A stretch of 64,000 bases of DNA from NCBI RefSeq assembly GCF_012935695.1, contig NZ_CP052859.1, positions 599,001-663,000 on the forward strand, read 5' to 3'. A program made the position numbers and the translations under genes. Below, piece by piece: positions 1 to 9,711 of this stretch; positions within the stretch are counted from its first letter, which is position 1; each line of letters opens with the position of its first letter. The notes under the pieces were generated by a model, which saw nothing but the letters and a program-made list of their open reading frames with translations, was not told where the DNA came from and made no database searches. Origin of the DNA: Pseudomonas sp. ADAK18 (lineage in GTDB: Bacteria; Pseudomonadota; Gammaproteobacteria; Pseudomonadales; Pseudomonadaceae).

Positions 1-678
1 TCACCACCGAGGGCGATGATCTGCTGACGCATGGTTTCCACTACACCCGTCAGGCGGAACGTACCGATGTGCGGCTTGCTGACGTAGAGAATCTCTTCCG
101 GGGCTCCGGCGTTGACGAACTCGTGCAGGACTTTACGCCCGTGGAACTTCGGATCCTTGATCTGGCTGTAGAGCTTGCCGTCGGAGAAGGTCCCGGCGCC
201 ACCTTCACCGAACTGCACGTTAGATTCCGGGTTAAGCACGCTTTTGCGCCACAGCCCCCAGGTGTCCTTGGTGCGCTGGCGCACTTCCTTGCCGCGCTCG
301 AGGATGATCGGCTTGAAGCCCATCTGCGCCAGCAATAGGCCGGCGAAAATCCCGCAAGGGCCAAAACCGACCACGATCGGTCGCTCAGTCAGACCTTCCG
401 GCGCCTGACCGACCACTTTATAGCTGACGTCCGGTGCCGGATTGATGTTGCGATCATCGGCGAACTTGAGCAGCAGGGCCGCTTCGCCCTTGACGTTCAG
501 GTCGACGGTGTAGATGAAGCACAGCTCCGATGATTTCTTGCGGGCGTCGTAGCTGCGTTTGAACAGGGTGAAATCGAGCAGGTCATCACTGGCGATGCCC
601 AGGCGCTGCACAATGGCAGGCCGCAGGTCTTCTTCGGGATGGTCGATGGGCAGCTTGAGTTCGGTGATTCGTAACATG
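1..678 (-). CDS. NAD(P)/FAD-dependent oxidoreductase (COG2509-like), N-terminal part
   Basis: Only the first 226 residues are inside the window; the gene runs off the left edge. An N-terminal region of about 100 residues precedes a dinucleotide-binding GFGPCG motif at residues 104-109, followed by a stretch with GEGGAGTFSDGKLY, typical of the uncharacterised FAD-dependent dehydrogenases of COG2509. I infer a cytosolic flavoprotein; the substrate is unknown. The ATG at 676-678 gives the conserved start MLRITELKLP. It is transcribed away from the lipoprotein gene at 784-1455 with only a 105-bp gap. The C-terminal substrate-binding part cannot be judged. Confidence 0.85.
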
Positions 679-783
679 ACAGGATCCGGTATGCGGCGTT
701 GGTTGCGGCCGGCGGTTTTGCAAACCGGCGATTATAAGCCCCAATAGCGGTTTACGGTCATGTTAAAACAACCCGGGCCTGAA

Positions 784-1455
784 TCAATCGTCCCGGGAAC
801 CGCCGAACGCCGCGCAACCACGCTGTACCTGGCCATTGACCCGCAGCTCTGCGCTCATGTGTTGCAGGCTGCCGCTGACGCTGTCAACACACCGTTGCGG
901 GGCAACCCACAGTTCGATGTGCTGGTTATTGGCTTCAGTCATGAGATTGAAGCGGCCATCACCCGACTGCTCTTCCACATAAGGCACAGCCAGCGGTTGT
1001 TGGCCCTCACGCTCCAGGACCATGCCCTTGGCGGTGACATTCAATGCCCAGGCCGGCTTGTGGCCGTTGGCCCGCAGGATCATGCGCTTGAAGTCGGGGT
1101 CATCGCAGGCGGAGGTCGAGCGTTCAACACGGTAGAGCTGTTGCAGGTCGACTTGGCCTTGGGTCCCGCTGGCGACACCGGAGAATTTGCCGCGCAAGTC
1201 GGCAAACAGGGCGCCTTGCTGGCCCGCGAGTGAGGCCGCTTCCTGCAGGATGCTGGTGCCGCCGGTGTCGTTGACCACATAGTTGCGCTGGTCATGGCAG
1301 GGTTGGAACAGCAGTTTGTCGCCGACGGCTGTCAGTTCACCCTGCATACGGGTCAGGCTTGCGAGGGACGGCTTGGCCGGCTCGCTTTCGAACATCTGGC
1401 AGGCAGAGAACAGGGGGAGCAGGGCAATCAGCACTAGGGAACGGGCGGCACGCAT
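784..1455 (-). CDS. putative outer-membrane lipoprotein (COG3650-like)
   Basis: A 223-residue protein starting with a lipoprotein signal peptide: Met-Arg-Ala-Ala-Arg, a hydrophobic stretch, and a lipobox LFSAC with the lipidation cysteine at residue 19. Residue +2 is Gln, not Asp, so outer-membrane sorting is expected. The mature part has five further cysteines (for example FQPCHDQ, STSACDD, PQRCVD and RGCAAF), which could form disulfides. It resembles the uncharacterised COG3650 lipoproteins of pseudomonads. No enzymatic motif is visible. It stands alone between the flavoprotein gene and the SDR gene, all on the same strand. Confidence 0.75.
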   Translation of the reverse strand: MRAARSLVLIALLPLFSACQMFESEPAKPSLASLTRMQGELTAVGDKLLFQPCHDQRNYVVNDTGGTSILQEAASLAGQQGALFADLRGKFSGVASGTQGQVDLQQLYRVERSTSACDDPDFKRMILRANGHKPAWALNVTAKGMVLEREGQQPLAVPYVEEQSGDGRFNLMTEANNQHIELWVAPQRCVDSVSGSLQHMSAELRVNGQVQRGCAAFGGSRDD

Positions 1456-1515
1456 TATCGGGTCTCCTGATAAGTGCCGCCACGTTACGCAGGCTGGCGG
1501 TGCATCACAAGCCCG

Positions 1516-2115
1516 TTACCCCACGATATAGATCTGTCCGGTTTGCAGGCCTTCCACGCTTTTTGCGTAGGCCAGTCCCACCTCCGCTCCCGGAACCGGT
1601 TTGAAACCGCGGAAGTACGGTGCGTAGCTGCCCATGGCCTCCAGCAGTACGGTCGGGCTGACCGAGTTGATACGCAGGCCTCGTGGCAACTCAATCGCCG
1701 CTGCTTTCACGAAGGCGTCGATGGCACCGTTGACCAGCGCGGCCGAGGCGCCGGTGCGAATCGGGTCACGGTTGAGGATGCCGCTGGTGAACGTGAATGA
1801 TGCGCCATCGTTGGCGAACTCACGGCCAATCAGCAGCAAGTTGACCTGGCCCATCAGCTTGTCTTGCAGGCCCAGGTCGAAGTCGGTTTCGCTCATGTCG
1901 GCCAGGGGCACAAAGTTGACGCTGCCGGCCGCGCAGACCAAAGCGTCGAACTTGCCGGTTTGCTCGAACAACCGGCGAATCGAGGCGCTGTCGCTGATGT
2001 CGACTTGGAAGTCGCCGCTCTTGCGTCCGATGGCGATGACCTCGTGGCGCTGGGACAGTTCTGCCTTGACCGCCGAACCCACGGTGCCGCTGGCACCAAT
2101 CAATAGGATTTTCAT
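1516..2115 (-). CDS. short-chain dehydrogenase/reductase (SDR)
   Basis: The 199-residue product is short for the family (usually about 250). It opens with the Rossmann glycine motif GASGTVGSAV (residues 8-17) and contains the NNAG-equivalent ALVCAAGSVNF, which is expected for NAD(P)H binding. The usual Ser-Tyr-Lys active site is not clear: the region after FTFTSGILNRDP lacks a canonical YxxxK, as in the atypical compact SDRs that pseudomonads often carry next to a LysR gene. The start ATG at 2113-2115 lies about 105 bp from the divergent LysR gene, which probably controls it. The substrate is unknown. Confidence 0.8.
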   Translation of the reverse strand: MKILLIGASGTVGSAVKAELSQRHEVIAIGRKSGDFQVDISDSASIRRLFEQTGKFDALVCAAGSVNFVPLADMSETDFDLGLQDKLMGQVNLLLIGREFANDGASFTFTSGILNRDPIRTGASAALVNGAIDAFVKAAAIELPRGLRINSVSPTVLLEAMGSYAPYFRGFKPVPGAEVGLAYAKSVEGLQTGQIYIVG

Positions 2116-2220
2116 CGTGCCGTTCCTCCAGAGATGTAGGTGAGATTTCAGTCTAGAGTGGTTTTTTCATTGGATAAACGCGCTAATAGGCAACCTTTGG
2201 TTTTCAAATGGAAACAATCC

Positions 2221-3129
2221 ATGAGCGAAATGGATGACCTGGCGGCCTTTGCCGTGTTGATCGAAGCGGGCAGCTTTACCCTGGCGGCCGAGCAACTGGG
2301 GTGCAGCAAGGGGCAACTGTCCAAGCGCATCAGCCAGTTGGAGGCCCGATTTTCCGTGGTGTTGCTGCACCGCACCACCCGCAGGCTCAGCCTGACCGCG
2401 GCGGGTGCGGCCTTGTTGCCTCAGGCCCAGGCGTTGGTCGTCCAGGTCGAACGGGCCCGTCAGGCATTGGCCCGGCTCAAGGATGACTTGGCTGGGCCGG
2501 TGCGTATGACCGTTCCGGTTTCCTTGGGTGAAACCTTCTTCGATGGCTTGTTACTGGAGTTTTCAAGGCAGTACCCGCAGGTGCAGATTGAGCTGGAGCT
2601 CAATAATGGTTATCGAGACCTGGCCCGGGATGGTTTTGATTTGGCGGTGCGCTCAGGAGCTGCGGATGACGAGCGGTTGGTGGCCAAGCCTCTGTTGGCC
2701 TGGCACGAGATGACATGTGCGAGTCCGGCCTACCTGGAACAGTACGGTGAGCCAGCGACGCCCGCGGAGTTGGCGGGGCATCGCTGCTTGCTCAACAGCC
2801 ATTACAGCGGTCGCGAAGAGTGGCTGTATCACCAGCAGCACGAACTGTTGCGGGTTCGGGTTTCCGGGACGTTTGCCTCGAATCACTACAACCTGCTGAA
2901 AAAGGCTGCCTTGGTGGGCGCCGGTATCGCGCGTCTGCCGTCCTACGTCTTGCAGGCGGAATTGGCTGATGGCCGTTTACGCTGGCTCCTGCGTGACTAT
3001 CAGACCCGGAGTATGCCGATGTACCTGGTCCACCCTTATCAAGGAGGGCTGCCGCGCCGGACCCAAGTGCTGGCGGATTATCTGGTGCACTGGTTCAAGC
3101 GCAGCGGCGAAGCGCTGGATCGGCTTTAG
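2221..3129 (+). CDS. LysR-family transcriptional regulator
   Basis: A typical LysR protein of 302 residues from the ATG at 2221. The N-terminal winged helix-turn-helix reads MSEMDDLAAFAVLIEAGSF and continues through QLGCSKGQLSKRISQLEARF. The C-terminal periplasmic-binding-like effector domain follows (PVRMTVPVSLGETFFDGLL onwards). The frame stays open back to a GTG at 2140, but LysR family alignment favours the 2221 start. It is divergent from the SDR gene and so is likely its regulator; this is inferred from position only. The family member and inducer cannot be named. Confidence 0.85.
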   Translation: MSEMDDLAAFAVLIEAGSFTLAAEQLGCSKGQLSKRISQLEARFSVVLLHRTTRRLSLTAAGAALLPQAQALVVQVERARQALARLKDDLAGPVRMTVPVSLGETFFDGLLLEFSRQYPQVQIELELNNGYRDLARDGFDLAVRSGAADDERLVAKPLLAWHEMTCASPAYLEQYGEPATPAELAGHRCLLNSHYSGREEWLYHQQHELLRVRVSGTFASNHYNLLKKAALVGAGIARLPSYVLQAELADGRLRWLLRDYQTRSMPMYLVHPYQGGLPRRTQVLADYLVHWFKRSGEALDRL

Positions 3130-3611
3130 TGGAAGCGCCGGGCAATCCAGTGATCAAGGGACAGGCGGCCTGGCCCCTTGGCCATCAATAGCAGCAGCAG
3201 GGCAATCCAGGTGCCATGGGTGGGATAGGCGTCCGGGTAGACGAACAGTTGAATGGTCAGCGTCATGCCCAGCAATGCCAATGCCGAGAAACGGGTAGCG
3301 AAGCCCGCCAGGATCAGGATCGGGAAAAAGTGCTCGGCGAAGGCGGCCATATGGGCTGCCACTTCCGGCGATAGCAACGGTACGTGATATTCGCTGCGAA
3401 ACAGTGGCAGGGTGGAGTTGGCCAGGCGTGGCACTCCCAGTTCAAAGGTGCCGTTGATCAGGTCCACGGCAAAGCCCTCAACCTTGGTTTGGCCGGACTT
3501 CCAGAACACGGCCGCAATCGAAAAGCGTGCGATGAAGGCGATCAGGCTGTAGGGAATTCTTTCGAAAAGCTGGATGACCCGTTGGATCAGGCACGGCGGG
3601 GCAGTGTTCAT
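3126..3611 (-). CDS. DoxX-family membrane protein of a bufferin-type operon (BufD/HvfD-like)
   Basis: 161 residues from the ATG at 3611. It has a DoxX fold with about four hydrophobic segments (LIAFIARFSIAAVFWKSGQ, FFPILILAGFATRFSALAL, LGMTLTIQLFVYP, WIALLLLLMAKG) and the family-typical FWKSGQTK. The start overlaps the stop of the DUF2063 gene by 4 bp (ATGA), so it is the last gene of the DUF2282-DUF692-DUF2063-DoxX operon. DoxX proteins are frequent partners of bufferin loci, where a membrane or redox role is suspected but not shown. The frame extends upstream to 3887, but that part is inside the neighbouring gene and is not coding. Confidence 0.85.
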   Translation of the reverse strand: MNTAPPCLIQRVIQLFERIPYSLIAFIARFSIAAVFWKSGQTKVEGFAVDLINGTFELGVPRLANSTLPLFRSEYHVPLLSPEVAAHMAAFAEHFFPILILAGFATRFSALALLGMTLTIQLFVYPDAYPTHGTWIALLLLLMAKGPGRLSLDHWIARRFH

Positions 3612-4384
3612 GGCGATACCTTTTGTTCGGTGTGTAAATGAGTGATGGCGCCGTAGCCGATCAGCAGGGCCAGGCATTGGTGCAGGTCGAATTCGGCGGC
3701 AGCGTCCAGGGCGTAGGCCAATGACATTTCCATTGGCCAGCCGTTGTTGAGGCTGTTGATAAAGGCCACCGAACCGCTGTCGATGGCGAACACCTTGACC
3801 TCCAGACCGTTGCGCAGAACCAGGGCGCTTTGGGCGTGCAGGGGATTGAGCGTGGCCCAGGACTCTCCTGTCTGGTGCGCGGCCCACAACCCCACCACGG
3901 CATAGGCCGAGTTCAGGGTCGCGACGCAGGGATGCAGTTGCAGGCGCAACTCGCCCAGGGTGGACTGTTGTTGCAAGGCGGTGATAACGGCCTGCTGATC
4001 CAGGGACAACACATCTGCCGCGTGATAGGCCTTCACCCGCAGACGCTCCAGCCGTGCCACATCGGCCAGGTACGGCACGCTGGCGGCGGGGGCAAAGCCC
4101 TGGATAAAGTCGGCGAAATCATTGCCGTACTCATTGATCAGTGGGCTGCCTGGCGGGAACGCCTGGACGTAGAGTCCCGCCATGGCCCGGAAAAACGCTT
4201 CGCCCACCAGTTGCAAGGTCACCGGATAACCGGCAGCCAGGGCGTTGATCAATGAGCTGTGAACGTTGTTGCGATAGACCGCAAAACGACTGGCCGGGTC
4301 AGCACCATTGCTGCTGAACAGGCCTCCGGGGCAAGGCCTCTCGAGTGCCAGCAGAGCATTGGCAAACTCATCCTGACGGCTCAC
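3608..4384 (-). CDS. DUF2063 domain protein, partner of the MNIO enzyme (BufC/HvfC-like)
   Basis: 258 residues beginning [13 protein letters not shown], with the conserved N-terminal DUF2063 helices ([55 protein letters not shown]). In bufferin/methanobactin-type pathways this family binds the precursor peptide and presents it to the DUF692 iron enzyme. Its start overlaps the DUF692 stop by 4 bp, so the two are translationally coupled. The C-terminal half (about residues 130-258) is less conserved. The assignment rests on operon context plus the N-terminal signature. Confidence 0.87.
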   Translation of the reverse strand: MSRQDEFANALLALERPCPGGLFSSNGADPASRFAVYRNNVHSSLINALAAGYPVTLQLVGEAFFRAMAGLYVQAFPPGSPLINEYGNDFADFIQGFAPAASVPYLADVARLERLRVKAYHAADVLSLDQQAVITALQQQSTLGELRLQLHPCVATLNSAYAVVGLWAAHQTGESWATLNPLHAQSALVLRNGLEVKVFAIDSGSVAFINSLNNGWPMEMSLAYALDAAAEFDLHQCLALLIGYGAITHLHTEQKVSP

Positions 4385-5259
4385 GAGAGCACCTCCATCA
4401 GATACCGGTCGGCCTGGCGTGCTTCGGCATGCAGCACGCTGAAAGCAGGCACCTGATTATCCCGCTCGATCAACGTGGCCACTGGTCCGGTTCGCTTCAG
4501 CACATGTTGGTACAGGTGCCATACGGCGTTGTCGATGGGTGCGCCATGGTCATCGATCAGAAGGCGCTCACCAAGGCTGTCAGTGTCTTCAGCAAAACCT
4601 GCCAGATGAATCTCACCCACCGCGTGAAGTGGCAAGGCATCGATGTAGCTTACGGGATCACGCTGGTGGTTGATGCAGGAGACGTACACGTTGTTGACGT
4701 CCAGCAGCAGGCCGCAACCGGTGCGCCGAATGACTTCGCTGATGAAGACCGTTTCGTCCAGGGTGGAGGAGTGGAATTGCAGATAAGTCGACGGGTTCTC
4801 CAGCAGCATTGGCCGATTGAGGGCGGTTTGCACCTGGTCGATGTGCTCGCACACACGGTTCAGGGTTTCGTGATCGTAGGCCAGGGGCAGTAAATCGTTG
4901 AGGAACACCGGGCCATGGCTGGACCAGGCCAGGTGTTCGGAAAAGGAGTGGGGTTGATAGCGTTCGATCAGCATCGCCAGGCGTGCCAGGTGTTCGCGGT
5001 TCAGTGGGCCTTCGCCGCCGATAGACAGGCCGACACCGTGCAGCGACAGTGGGTACTGCTCGCGAATCAAACCCAGGTAGTGATGAAAAGGACCACCGGC
5101 CACCATGTAGTTTTCGGCGTGGACTTCAAAGAAACCGACATCGGGCAGGGTCTCGAGCACTTGCGTGAAGTGCTCGTTCTTGAGGCCCAACCCTGCCCGG
5201 CGGGGAAGGCCGGGCGCCTGAGTCTGGGAGGCGGAGCGGGGGGATGAAAGCGTCATCAT
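4381..5259 (-). CDS. DUF692/MNIO multinuclear iron oxidative enzyme (BufB/HvfB-like)
   Basis: 292 residues, the normal length for the MNIO (DUF692) family. The family's metal-ligand motifs are all visible in order: [61 protein letters not shown] and LIERDN. Known members oxidise cysteines of a ribosomally made precursor peptide (oxazolone/thioamide or thiooxazole products that bind copper). The likely substrate is the DUF2282 protein encoded 23 bp upstream. The reaction on this precursor is inferred, not shown. Confidence 0.92.
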   Translation of the reverse strand: MMTLSSPRSASQTQAPGLPRRAGLGLKNEHFTQVLETLPDVGFFEVHAENYMVAGGPFHHYLGLIREQYPLSLHGVGLSIGGEGPLNREHLARLAMLIERYQPHSFSEHLAWSSHGPVFLNDLLPLAYDHETLNRVCEHIDQVQTALNRPMLLENPSTYLQFHSSTLDETVFISEVIRRTGCGLLLDVNNVYVSCINHQRDPVSYIDALPLHAVGEIHLAGFAEDTDSLGERLLIDDHGAPIDNAVWHLYQHVLKRTGPVATLIERDNQVPAFSVLHAEARQADRYLMEVLS

Positions 5260-5282
5260 CAGTACTCAGGCGAAGGGCTGTT

Positions 5283-5588
5283 TCAGGACTTGGCGGTGAA
5301 GGCCGCTTCCTGGCCGAAACCCGTCGGCGAGGTGGTGCTTGGGGTTTTGAGGCAGGTACCGGCCGGGACCAGTTTCCAGGCATTGGCCTGATCCTTGGTT
5401 TTCGAGGTTCCCGCGCAGGAAGTGCCAGCGCCCGCAGCGCAATCGTTCTTGCCGGCTGCGGCGACGCCGAAGCATTTCTGCATGTCGTCGGCAGCGTGGG
5501 CGGTGGTGGTCAGGGCAGACAAGCTCAGGGCGGTACCCAGGGCCAGGGCGAGGGTGGCAGCGGACAGGGAGCGAGTGGTGGTGGTCAT
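5283..5588 (-). CDS. DUF2282 bufferin-type RiPP precursor (BufA1/HvfA-like)
   Basis: 101 residues. A Sec signal peptide covers residues 1-32 with cleavage after TTTAHA. The mature part carries four cysteines, at residues 39, 50, 58 and 79, in the DUF2282 pattern [13 protein letters not shown] followed by SCAGTSK. In characterised bufferins the cysteines are modified by the MNIO enzyme and the product binds copper in the periplasm; here that is inferred. The RBS is the GGAG in TGGAGAAACATCATG. It is the first gene of the four-gene operon. Upstream on the minus strand, the sequence TGTAACGG (5665-5672) could be an ECF-sigma -35 element, but no ECF sigma gene is nearby. Confidence 0.88.
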   Translation of the reverse strand: MTTTTRSLSAATLALALGTALSLSALTTTAHAADDMQKCFGVAAAGKNDCAAGAGTSCAGTSKTKDQANAWKLVPAGTCLKTPSTTSPTGFGQEAAFTAKS

Positions 5589-5662
5589 GATGTTTCTCCA
5601 GCAGTGAGGTTGAGTAAGGAAGCGTTTGTGCTTGCTTACACCACTAGAGAAAGGGGGAGGGG

Positions 5663-5672
5663 AACCGTTACA
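5663..5672 (-). promoter_or_regulatory. candidate ECF-type -35 element upstream of the bufferin operon
   Basis: The minus strand reads TGTAACGGTT about 75 nt before the precursor start codon. TGTAAC-type -35 elements are used by ECF sigma factors that control several DUF2282/DUF692 loci. No convincing -10 partner was identified, so this is tentative. Confidence 0.25.
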
Positions 5673-5728
5673 GGCTCATCAAGAAAAAACTCAGATATTG
5701 CAAAACTGAAGGGGGCACGCAAAACAAA

Positions 5729-5818
5729 TGTGGGAGCGGGCTTGCTCGCGAATGCGGTGAATCAGCCACCAGATGTATCAACTGATACACCGCATTCGCG
5801 AGCAAGCCCACTCCCACA
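5729..5818. repeat. REP doublet (REPIN-like inverted repeat)
   Basis: Two 31-bp arms in inverted orientation (5729-5759 and 5788-5818, one mismatch) are separated by 28 bp. The core is gcgggcttgctcgcgaa. This is the typical P. fluorescens-group REP pair; it lies between the bufferin operon promoter and braG. Confidence 0.9.
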
Positions 5819-5844
5819 CAATCTCACTTATTATTCCAGAATGC

Positions 5845-6546
5845 TTAGCCGCCCAGGTAGGCCTCACGCACCTTTGGATCGGTCAGGAGTTGTTCGCCAC
5901 TGCCCTGCATCACCACCCGACCGTTTTCCAGCACGTAGGCACGGTCGGCGATTTTCAGCGCCTGGTTGGCGTTCTGTTCCACCAGGAACACCGTGACACC
6001 GTCCTTGCGCAGTTGCTCGATGATGTCAAAGATTTGCTGGATGATGATCGGTGCCAGTCCCAGGGACGGCTCGTCCAACAGCAACAGTTTGGGCTTGCTC
6101 ATCAGTGCCCGGCCGATGGCGAGCATTTGCTGCTCCCCGCCGGACATCGTGCCGCCACGCTGGTTGAAGCGCTCCTTGAGCCGCGGGAACAGGTGCAGCA
6201 CCTTATCCATCTGTTCCTGATAGTCACCCTTGTCGGTGAAGAAACCGCCCATGGCGAGGTTTTCTTCCACGGTCAGGCGGGCGAACACGCGACGGCCTTC
6301 CGGCACCACCGCGATGCTCTTGCGCATGATGTCCGAGGAGTGTTGGCCCACCAATTCTTCACCCAGGTAGCGGATGCTGCCGCTATAGGCCTGGGGCGAA
6401 CCGCACAGGGTCATCAGCAGGGTGGACTTGCCGGCACCGTTGGCACCGATCAGCGTGACGATCTCGCCCTGGCGCACTTCGACGTTGACGTCATGCAGGG
6501 CCTGGATCTTGCCGTAGAAGGTGGAAACGTTTTCGAATTGCAGCAT
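5845..6546 (-). CDS. braG: branched-chain amino acid ABC transporter, ATP-binding protein LivF/BraG
   Basis: 233 residues, normal for LivF. The Walker A is GANGAGKST, the signature is MSGGEQQML, and the Walker B is LLLLDEPSLGLAP. It is one of two ATPases of the high-affinity Leu/Ile/Val (and Ala/Thr) importer and sits on the cytoplasmic face with BraF. It is the last gene of the braDEFG run, directly abutting braF (stop at 6547). The REP doublet follows its stop. Confidence 0.95.
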   Translation of the reverse strand: MLQFENVSTFYGKIQALHDVNVEVRQGEIVTLIGANGAGKSTLLMTLCGSPQAYSGSIRYLGEELVGQHSSDIMRKSIAVVPEGRRVFARLTVEENLAMGGFFTDKGDYQEQMDKVLHLFPRLKERFNQRGGTMSGGEQQMLAIGRALMSKPKLLLLDEPSLGLAPIIIQQIFDIIEQLRKDGVTVFLVEQNANQALKIADRAYVLENGRVVMQGSGEQLLTDPKVREAYLGG

Positions 6547-7314
6547 TTACGCTTCCCCCAAATAGGCTTTGATCACTTCCGGATTGTCGCGGATCTGCTC
6601 CGGTGTCCCGTCGGCCAATGGCGTGCCCTGGTTGATCACCACGATATGGTCGGAAATGCTCATGACCAGTTTCATGTCGTGTTCGATCAGCAGCACGGTG
6701 GCGTTGTTTTCTTCGCGCAGCACACCGATCAGCGCCTTGAGGTCCTCGGTTTCGCGAGGGTTCAGGCCGGCGGCCGGCTCGTCGAGCATGAGGATCCGCG
6801 GGCGGGTCATCATGCAGCGGGCGATTTCCAAGCGGCGTTGCTGACCATAGGCCAGGGTCCCGGCAGGGCGGTTGGCAAACTCGGTGAGGTTGACCTTGTC
6901 CAGCCAGTACTCGGCGTACTCCATGGCCTCGCGCTCGCTCTTGCGGAACGACGGAGTCTTGAACAGGCCTGCAAAAAAGTTGGTGTTCAGGTGACGATGC
7001 TGGGCGATCAACAGGTTCTCGACCGCCGTCATGTCCTTGAACAACCGCACGTTCTGGAAGGTCCGCACCACGCCCTTGCGCGCAATCTCGTGGCCGGCCA
7101 GGCCCTGGATCGGCTGGCCGTCCAGCAGGATGGTGCCGCCAGCCGGCTTGTAGAAGCCGGTCAGGCAGTTGAACACCGTGGTCTTGCCGGCGCCGTTGGG
7201 GCCGATCAAGGCCACAACCTGTTTCTCTTGCACGGTCAGGGCCACGCCGTTGACCGCCAGCAAACCGCCGAAGCGCATGCTCAAGTTTTCGACTTTCAGG
7301 ATCTCGCGGTTCAT
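6547..7314 (-). CDS. braF: branched-chain amino acid ABC transporter, ATP-binding protein LivG/BraF
   Basis: 255 residues with Walker [10 protein letters not shown], the LivG-specific [10 protein letters not shown] and [13 protein letters not shown] regions, signature [12 protein letters not shown], and Walker [13 protein letters not shown]. It is the second ATPase of the LIV importer and pairs with BraG. Its start overlaps the braE stop by 4 bp (ATGA), showing tight translational coupling within the operon. Confidence 0.95.
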   Translation of the reverse strand: MNREILKVENLSMRFGGLLAVNGVALTVQEKQVVALIGPNGAGKTTVFNCLTGFYKPAGGTILLDGQPIQGLAGHEIARKGVVRTFQNVRLFKDMTAVENLLIAQHRHLNTNFFAGLFKTPSFRKSEREAMEYAEYWLDKVNLTEFANRPAGTLAYGQQRRLEIARCMMTRPRILMLDEPAAGLNPRETEDLKALIGVLREENNATVLLIEHDMKLVMSISDHIVVINQGTPLADGTPEQIRDNPEVIKAYLGEA

Positions 7315-8564
7315 TTGCGCAGCTCCATGTGTGGACGTTGCATGGGCAGCAGGCCTTGAGGGCGCCAGATCATCATCAGCACCATCATGGCGCCGAACAT
7401 CAACATGCGGTATTCGCTGAACTCACGCATCATTTCCGGCAGCAGGATCATCACGATCGCGGCGAGGATTACCCCCAGCTGCGAGCCCATGCCACCCAGT
7501 ACCACGATGGCGAGGATGATTGCCGACTCGATGAAGGTGAATGACTCCGGTGTCACCAAGCCCTGGCGCGCGGCAAAGAAGCTGCCAGCGAAACCGGCGA
7601 ATGTTGCCCCGAGGGTGAATGCCGAAAGTTTGATGATTGTCGGGTTCATGCCTAACGCACGGCAGGCGATTTCATCTTCGCGCAGCGCTTCCCACGCACG
7701 GCCGATCGGCATGCGCAGCAAACGGTTGATCACGAACAAGGCCGCCAGCGCCAGCAACAACGCCACCAGGTACAGAAACACCACTTTGCTCACCGGGTTG
7801 TAGTCGATCCCGAAGTACTCATGGAAGGTCTGCATGCCTTCGGCCGCGGTGCGGTCGAACGACAGCCCGAAGAACGTCGGCTTGGGGATGCTGCTGATGC
7901 CGTTGGGGCCGCCGGTGATATCGGTGAGGTTACGCAGGAACAGACGGATGATTTCGCCGAAGCCCAGGGTCACGATCGCCAAATAGTCACCACGCAAGCG
8001 CAGTACCGGGAAGCCCAGCAGGAAGCCAAATGTGGCCGCCGCCATGCCGGCCAGTGGCAGGCAGATCCAGAAGCCCCAGCCCAGGTAATGCGAGAGCAGC
8101 GCGTAGGTATAGGCGCCCACGGCATAGAAACCCACATAACCCAGGTCGAGTAAGCCGGCCAGGCCCACCACGATGTTCAGGCCCAGGCCCAGCAACACGT
8201 AGATCAGGATCAGCGTTGCGATATCCACCGCGCCACGGGAACCGAAGAACGGCCAGATCAACGCGGCCACGATCAGGCCGATGATGATGTAGCGCTGGGT
8301 GCGCGGCAGGGTCAGGAACTGGCTGACCTTGGGCGACACCAGTGGGCCACGATTGCCCTTGAACAAGGCACCGACCTGCTGACTAAACAGCACTCGCAGG
8401 AACATCAGTACCGAGCACAGGGCAATGAGGGACAAGGTCAAGGGGCCGGTGCCATGTACTTCAAGGTTGATCCCGACAATGCTCAGCTTCAGCCCGAGTA
8501 CCGGGAAGGCCACGGCCCACACCAGTAAGGCGCTGAACAGCGCCTGTTTAAGATATTTACTCAT
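7311..8564 (-). CDS. braE: branched-chain amino acid ABC transporter, permease LivM/BraE
   Basis: 417 residues, the usual size for the pseudomonad LivM, which has an N-terminal extension. There are about ten hydrophobic segments, and the family motif [25 protein letters not shown] is split over the central part (about residues 125-150). It forms the transmembrane heterodimer with BraD. Both ends overlap neighbours by 4 bp. Confidence 0.95.
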   Translation of the reverse strand: MSKYLKQALFSALLVWAVAFPVLGLKLSIVGINLEVHGTGPLTLSLIALCSVLMFLRVLFSQQVGALFKGNRGPLVSPKVSQFLTLPRTQRYIIIGLIVAALIWPFFGSRGAVDIATLILIYVLLGLGLNIVVGLAGLLDLGYVGFYAVGAYTYALLSHYLGWGFWICLPLAGMAAATFGFLLGFPVLRLRGDYLAIVTLGFGEIIRLFLRNLTDITGGPNGISSIPKPTFFGLSFDRTAAEGMQTFHEYFGIDYNPVSKVVFLYLVALLLALAALFVINRLLRMPIGRAWEALREDEIACRALGMNPTIIKLSAFTLGATFAGFAGSFFAARQGLVTPESFTFIESAIILAIVVLGGMGSQLGVILAAIVMILLPEMMREFSEYRMLMFGAMMVLMMIWRPQGLLPMQRPHMELRK

Positions 8565-9484
8565 ACTTTCTCAACCTCCGGACGGCCCAGAATGCCGGTC
8601 GGCCGGAACAACAGCACCAGAACCAAAAGACCGAATGCCACCACATCCTTGTACTGGTCACCGAACACATCGGCGCCAAAGGCTTCGGCCACCCCCAGCA
8701 CCAGCCCACCGAGCATGGCGCCCGGAATGCTGCCGATGCCGCCCAATACCGCCGCGGTGAAGGCCTTCAGGCCCACCAGGAAACCGGCGTTGGGGTTGAT
8801 CACGCCATACTGCATGCTCAGCAACACAGCAGCGACGGCCGCCAGTGCGGCACCGATGACGAAGGTCAGGGCGATGATGTTGTTGGTGTTGATCCCCAGC
8901 AGGTTGGCCATCTTGATATCTTCGGCGCAGGCCCGGCAGGCGCGCCCCAGACGAGAGCGGGAGATGAACAGGGTCAGGCCCAGCATGGCCACCAGGGTGA
9001 CGACGAAGACCAGGATCTGCATGTAGGAAATCAGCACTTCTTGTGCGCCGCCTGGACCAAAGGAGATGCTCCCCGGGATCAGGTTGGGAATGGATTTGTC
9101 CTTGGAATCCTGGGACAGCAATACGGTGTTCTGCAGGAAAATCGACATGCCGATCGCAGAGATCAGCGGGATCAAGCGGTTGCTGCCACGCAAGGGGCGG
9201 TACGCAACGCGTTCGATACTGTAGCCATAGGCACTGGTTACGACGATGGACGCCAGGAACGCAGCGGTCATCAACAGCGGCAGGGAATGGATACCCAGCA
9301 TGGCCAGCCCGGCAAGGGCGATGAAGGCCACGTAGGAACCAATCATGTACACCTCGCCATGGGCGAAGTTAATCATTCCAATGATGCCGTAAACCATTGT
9401 GTAGCCAATGGCTATCAAGGCATAGGTGCTGCCAACGGTCATGCCGTTAACCAGCGTTTGGAAAAAATGATAGATCTCAGGCAT
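8561..9484 (-). CDS. braD: branched-chain amino acid ABC transporter, permease LivH/BraD
   Basis: 307 residues with about eight membrane segments and the LivH hallmark [20 protein letters not shown] near the N-terminus, then [14 protein letters not shown]. It is the first gene after the 227-bp braC-braD gap, which contains a terminator-like hairpin. Expression of braDEFG may therefore be lower than that of the binding protein. Confidence 0.95.
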   Translation of the reverse strand: MPEIYHFFQTLVNGMTVGSTYALIAIGYTMVYGIIGMINFAHGEVYMIGSYVAFIALAGLAMLGIHSLPLLMTAAFLASIVVTSAYGYSIERVAYRPLRGSNRLIPLISAIGMSIFLQNTVLLSQDSKDKSIPNLIPGSISFGPGGAQEVLISYMQILVFVVTLVAMLGLTLFISRSRLGRACRACAEDIKMANLLGINTNNIIALTFVIGAALAAVAAVLLSMQYGVINPNAGFLVGLKAFTAAVLGGIGSIPGAMLGGLVLGVAEAFGADVFGDQYKDVVAFGLLVLVLLFRPTGILGRPEVEKV

Positions 9485-9663
9485 TACAGCGCTCCTAAAA
9501 ACCCGATACGCATTTCACTGGTGGAGTCAATTTCCGGCTCGGTGCCCTGTTCTGTGGCCAGGTTGCACGAAGCGTTTGCCAGCGAACCGCTGGTGACGGT
9601 TTTAAGATTTTCAGGTGAGCCAGCACCCGGATCGCGGGTGCGTGGCTCATAAACCTCGTAAAA

Positions 9664-9693
9664 CAAAGCCCACTGCTTGCACAGTGGGCTTGT
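9664..9693 (-). terminator. intra-operon terminator/attenuator after braC
   Basis: On the minus strand an AAGCCCACT / AGTGGGCTT stem with a TGCAAGC-containing loop region is followed by TGTTTT. It lies about 20-45 nt after the braC stop and before braD. Partial read-through would explain higher binding-protein levels, as is common for such operons. Confidence 0.7.
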
Positions 9694-9711
9694 TGACCAG
9701 TAACGCCTGGC

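Noticed and set aside
5773..7359. 528-codon open frame antisense to braF/braG
   Set aside because: Low-complexity His/Gln/Gly composition and full overlap with two certain ABC ATPase genes.
9485..9663. short frame upstream of braD as leader peptide
   Set aside because: No run of branched-chain codons and no alternative stem typical of attenuation peptides; only the terminator hairpin is supported.
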